Source: Nitrosomonas sp. UBA6494
GTDB lineage: Bacteria; Pseudomonadota; Gammaproteobacteria; Burkholderiales; Nitrosomonadaceae
DNA: 8,782 bases
Reading direction: 5' to 3'
NCBI GenBank assembly: GCA_002435335.1
Contig: DJMI01000047.1
Location: 1 to 8,782 of the forward strand
The notes beneath the pieces were generated by a model. That model was given only the letters and a program-made list of their open reading frames with translations. It ran no database searches and had not been told where the DNA came from. This document shows positions 6,542-8,782 of the stretch, one piece after another (within the stretch, counting starts at the first letter, position 1; every line of letters starts with the position of its first letter). The position numbers and the translations under genes were made by a program.

Positions 6542-8110
6542 ATGATCAATGAAGAGAAGCTAGGCGTTCTAATAGTTGAGCATAGTGAATTGAATGTGGA
6601 ACAAATACTGCAAACGCTTAAGCGAGGTGGGTTTCAAATTGATTTTGTGTCTGTCGGCACGATCGATGCTCTGAGAAATGAATTGCAATGCAAAGATTGG
6701 GATGTGATTTTGTCAAATTATGATCTGTTGCAGTTTGGGGCAGAGGATGTGCTCAGAATTGTAACTAATCTAGTTCCCAGTGTGCCGTTGATCGTGATTT
6801 CAAGTGATGTCGGCGAAGAAGCCGCAGAGCACATTATGGCCCTAGGTGCTTATGATTTTATGATGATTACAAATCTTGCGCGATTAGTACCTGCGGTTAG
6901 ACGAGCGCTGCGAGAGGCCGCAAATTTCCAACAGTGCTTAGTTATGGAGGCAGCACTACAAAAAAGTGAGGATTTGTTTCAAGGGATTACATCAAATTTA
7001 CCTGGTGTGGTTTTTCAGTTCTTATTAACCGATGAAGGTCAAATAAGCTATCTTTTTGTGAGTGATGCAACTGAAACGTTATTGGGTCTAACTCCGCGAA
7101 GATTGATAGATAAGCCTCAGTTATTTCCCGAATTGATTTTGCCGGAAGACAAAGATTCGTATTATCAATTAATGATCACATCTGCGGAACAACTGGCAAC
7201 CTGGAATTGGGAGGGGTGTATTCAAGTCAAAGGGGATAGCGATATCAAATGGATCAGTTTGCGAGCAACGCCACGAAGAATCGCAAATATAGGGACGCTA
7301 TGGAATGGCATTATGATCAACATTACTCGCAATAAATTGGCGGAACGCGAAATTGCACATTCTCGAGAGCAGTTGGCGGAGTTATCATCTTATTTGCAGA
7401 AAATTAAAGAACAAGAGCGTGCGCGTATTGCACGTGAGATTCATGATGATATCGGTGGCACATTAACAGCTATTAAATGCGAATTATTTCCTTGCATCGA
7501 TAGCGTGGCAAGAACTCCAGAGTTTTATCAGCTGAAAGCGAAATCTATTGAATCTCTCGTCGATCGTGTTATTGATAGTACTCGTAGGATTTCATTGGAT
7601 CTTAGACCGGGAATACTTGATTGCGGTATTGTTGCTGCCGTGCAGTGGCAAGCAAAAGAATTCAGCGATCGAACAAGTATTGCTTGCAAAGTCTCCTGTG
7701 GTAGCGATGAAATATCTTTAGACTCGGATTTGTCGATTGCTATTTTTCGTATCTTTCAGGAAACATTAACGAATATTTCCAAACATGCGCACGCATCACG
7801 CATTGAAGTCAAGCTTGTTGAAATTGACGGATTGATTCTTCTTGAAATCATTGATAATGGACGAGGTATCAATTTGGCCGATATGGAAAAGCAAAATTCT
7901 TTTGGAATACGCGGCATGAAAGAACGTTGCCAGCAATTGAAAGGGAATTTTCACATTTTAGGAGAGCTTGGAAAAGGCACGAAAGTTACCATTCTGATAC
8001 CTATCAATAATCAGGAGCATCAATATGAGAATGTACATGGCATAAGAGAAAAACTGCGAGGCTTTTCACAAGCCGAGTTGATGAAAAACAAAAAGGTTTC
8101 TCGTCGCTAA
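6542..8110 (+). CDS. Cytosolic hybrid-like sensor histidine kinase: pseudo-receiver, PAS, HisKA_3, HATPase_c
   Basis: This 522-residue NarL-type (HPK7) sensor kinase has no membrane segment, so it should sense a cytoplasmic signal. Residues about 7-125 form a receiver fold (LGVLIVEHSELN, DVILSNYDL, PLIVISSDVG), but the phospho-acceptor Asp is Asn59, the second acidic residue is His14 and the conserved Lys is Ile109, so it is probably not phosphorylated. A PAS domain (PAS_3 type) spans about 143-263. A coiled signalling helix (264-295) leads to the HisKA_3 box ERARIAREIHDDIGG with His301. The HATPase_c domain shows the N box FQETLTNISKHA (405-416), DNGRGI (438-443) and FGIRGMKERC (454-463). 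A basic 30-residue tail follows. The ATG at 6542 has a perfect AGGAGG 7 nt upstream. The likely phosphotransfer partner is the response regulator 15 bp downstream. The signal is unknown. Confidence 0.95.
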   Translation: MINEEKLGVLIVEHSELNVEQILQTLKRGGFQIDFVSVGTIDALRNELQCKDWDVILSNYDLLQFGAEDVLRIVTNLVPSVPLIVISSDVGEEAAEHIMALGAYDFMMITNLARLVPAVRRALREAANFQQCLVMEAALQKSEDLFQGITSNLPGVVFQFLLTDEGQISYLFVSDATETLLGLTPRRLIDKPQLFPELILPEDKDSYYQLMITSAEQLATWNWEGCIQVKGDSDIKWISLRATPRRIANIGTLWNGIMINITRNKLAEREIAHSREQLAELSSYLQKIKEQERARIAREIHDDIGGTLTAIKCELFPCIDSVARTPEFYQLKAKSIESLVDRVIDSTRRISLDLRPGILDCGIVAAVQWQAKEFSDRTSIACKVSCGSDEISLDSDLSIAIFRIFQETLTNISKHAHASRIEVKLVEIDGLILLEIIDNGRGINLADMEKQNSFGIRGMKERCQQLKGNFHILGELGKGTKVTILIPINNQEHQYENVHGIREKLRGFSQAELMKNKKVSRR

Positions 8111-8125
8111 GCTGCCGGAGGGATC

Positions 8126-8758
8126 ATGATAAGTGTAATGATTGCTGATGATCATGCAATTGTTCGCCAAGGATTAAAACAAATATTGAGCGAAACAGAC
8201 GATATCAAAGTGACCGGAGAAGCCGAAACAGGGTTTCAGGCAATCAAAATCGCTCGTCAACAAGAGTTTGATGTGATGCTTCTTGATATTTCGTTGCCTG
8301 ATAGGAATGGGATTGAAATACTTAAGCAAATTAAAAAAGATAAATCTAATTTAGCGGTTCTAATGCTTAGTATGCATAATGAGCATGAGTTTGCAATTCG
8401 CGCTTTAAAAGCGGGTGCTTCTGGTTATCTGAATAAACAAAGCGCCCCTGCACAATTAGTTGTGGCTATTCGCCAAGTTGCGACAGGCCATAAGTATGTT
8501 AGTCCAGCAGTAGCGGAGGAATTGGCCAACATTATCAATTCAGATTTTGATAAGCCGCTCCATAGCACATTGTCCGATCGTGAATATCAAACTCTTTGTT
8601 TAATTGCTGCTGGTAAAACATTATCAGAGGTTTCTGCTGAAATGTTTCTGAGTCCTAAGACTGTGAGTGTCTATCGTGCGCGCTTACTTGAAAAGCTCAA
8701 GTTGACAAATAATTCTGAATTAATTCGATACGCAATAAAGAATAGGTTAGTTGAATAG
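8126..8758 (+). CDS. NarL/FixJ-family response regulator transcription factor
   Basis: This 210-residue DNA-binding regulator is paired with the preceding kinase. The receiver domain (about 1-118) has all key residues: acidic pair Asp8-Asp9, phospho-acceptor Asp54 (MLLDISLPDRNG), Ser82 and Lys104 (GYLNK). The C-terminal LuxR-type HTH covers about 146-208 (LSDREYQTLCLIAAGKTLSE at 149-168, then LSPKTVSVYRARLLEKLKL). The domain plan and length match NarL, UvrY and GacA type regulators, but nothing seen fixes orthology to any one of them. The ATG at 8126 has GGAGG about 4-5 nt upstream, 15 bp after the kinase stop, so the two genes are surely co-transcribed. Targets are unknown; the divergent fliC operon is a natural candidate by position only. 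No terminator is visible in the 24 bp that follow. Confidence 0.97.
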   Translation: MISVMIADDHAIVRQGLKQILSETDDIKVTGEAETGFQAIKIARQQEFDVMLLDISLPDRNGIEILKQIKKDKSNLAVLMLSMHNEHEFAIRALKAGASGYLNKQSAPAQLVVAIRQVATGHKYVSPAVAEELANIINSDFDKPLHSTLSDREYQTLCLIAAGKTLSEVSAEMFLSPKTVSVYRARLLEKLKLTNNSELIRYAIKNRLVE

Positions 8759-8782
8759 TTATTTAAAGTTCTAAGGTTGCAA

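Noticed and set aside
8126..8758. Naming the regulator uvrY or gacA
   Set aside because: The domain plan fits, but the whole NarL family shares it, and the partner kinase is soluble and unlike BarA/GacS. No gene symbol is justified.

Overview
This window carries a late (class 3 type) flagellar filament operon on the minus strand (about 6370 down to 1) and a divergent two-component regulatory pair on the plus strand (6542-8758). Protein signatures, including the flagellin termini, the fliC-flaG-fliD-fliS-fliT order and the NarL-type kinase and regulator, suggest a betaproteobacterium with moderate to low G+C. A Nitrosomonas-like or methylotroph-like member of the Nitrosomonadales is my best guess. 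That placement is inference from protein style, not from any search.

Minus strand, in transcription order: flagellin fliC (6191-4746), a 73-bp gap holding a perfect 12-bp hairpin, flaG (4672-4319), the filament cap gene fliD (4299-2332), the flagellin chaperone fliS (2288-1848), fliT (1821-1486), a FliK-like protein with a C-terminal hook-length-control domain (1424-354), and a stand-alone 93-residue homologue of the FlhB cytoplasmic domain (361-80). The 5' end of a further gene (47-1) runs off the window edge. All genes are co-oriented with short gaps, and the last two complete genes overlap by 8 bp. Upstream of fliC is a near-consensus sigma-28 (FliA) promoter at 6344-6370 with exact spacing, which would drive the filament operon after hook completion.

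The 350-bp divergent intergenic region (6192-6541) holds this promoter, a roughly 146-nt fliC leader, and a tentative extended -10 promoter facing the opposite way. The plus strand then encodes a soluble sensor histidine kinase (degenerate receiver, PAS, HisKA_3, HATPase_c) followed 15 bp later by a NarL/FixJ-family response regulator. Their position back-to-back with fliC suggests, but does not prove, a link to motility or surface behaviour.

How the genes work together: FliC subunits are exported, escorted by FliS, and polymerise under the FliD cap. FliT is the FliD chaperone, and FlaG affects filament length. The terminal FliK-like and FlhB-C-like pair resembles the two interacting halves of the export specificity switch, but neither looks like the canonical protein. 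The FlhB-like protein lacks the NPTH autocleavage motif. This pair and the degenerate receiver of the kinase are the least ordinary parts. I see no mobile element, CRISPR array, tRNA or rRNA.
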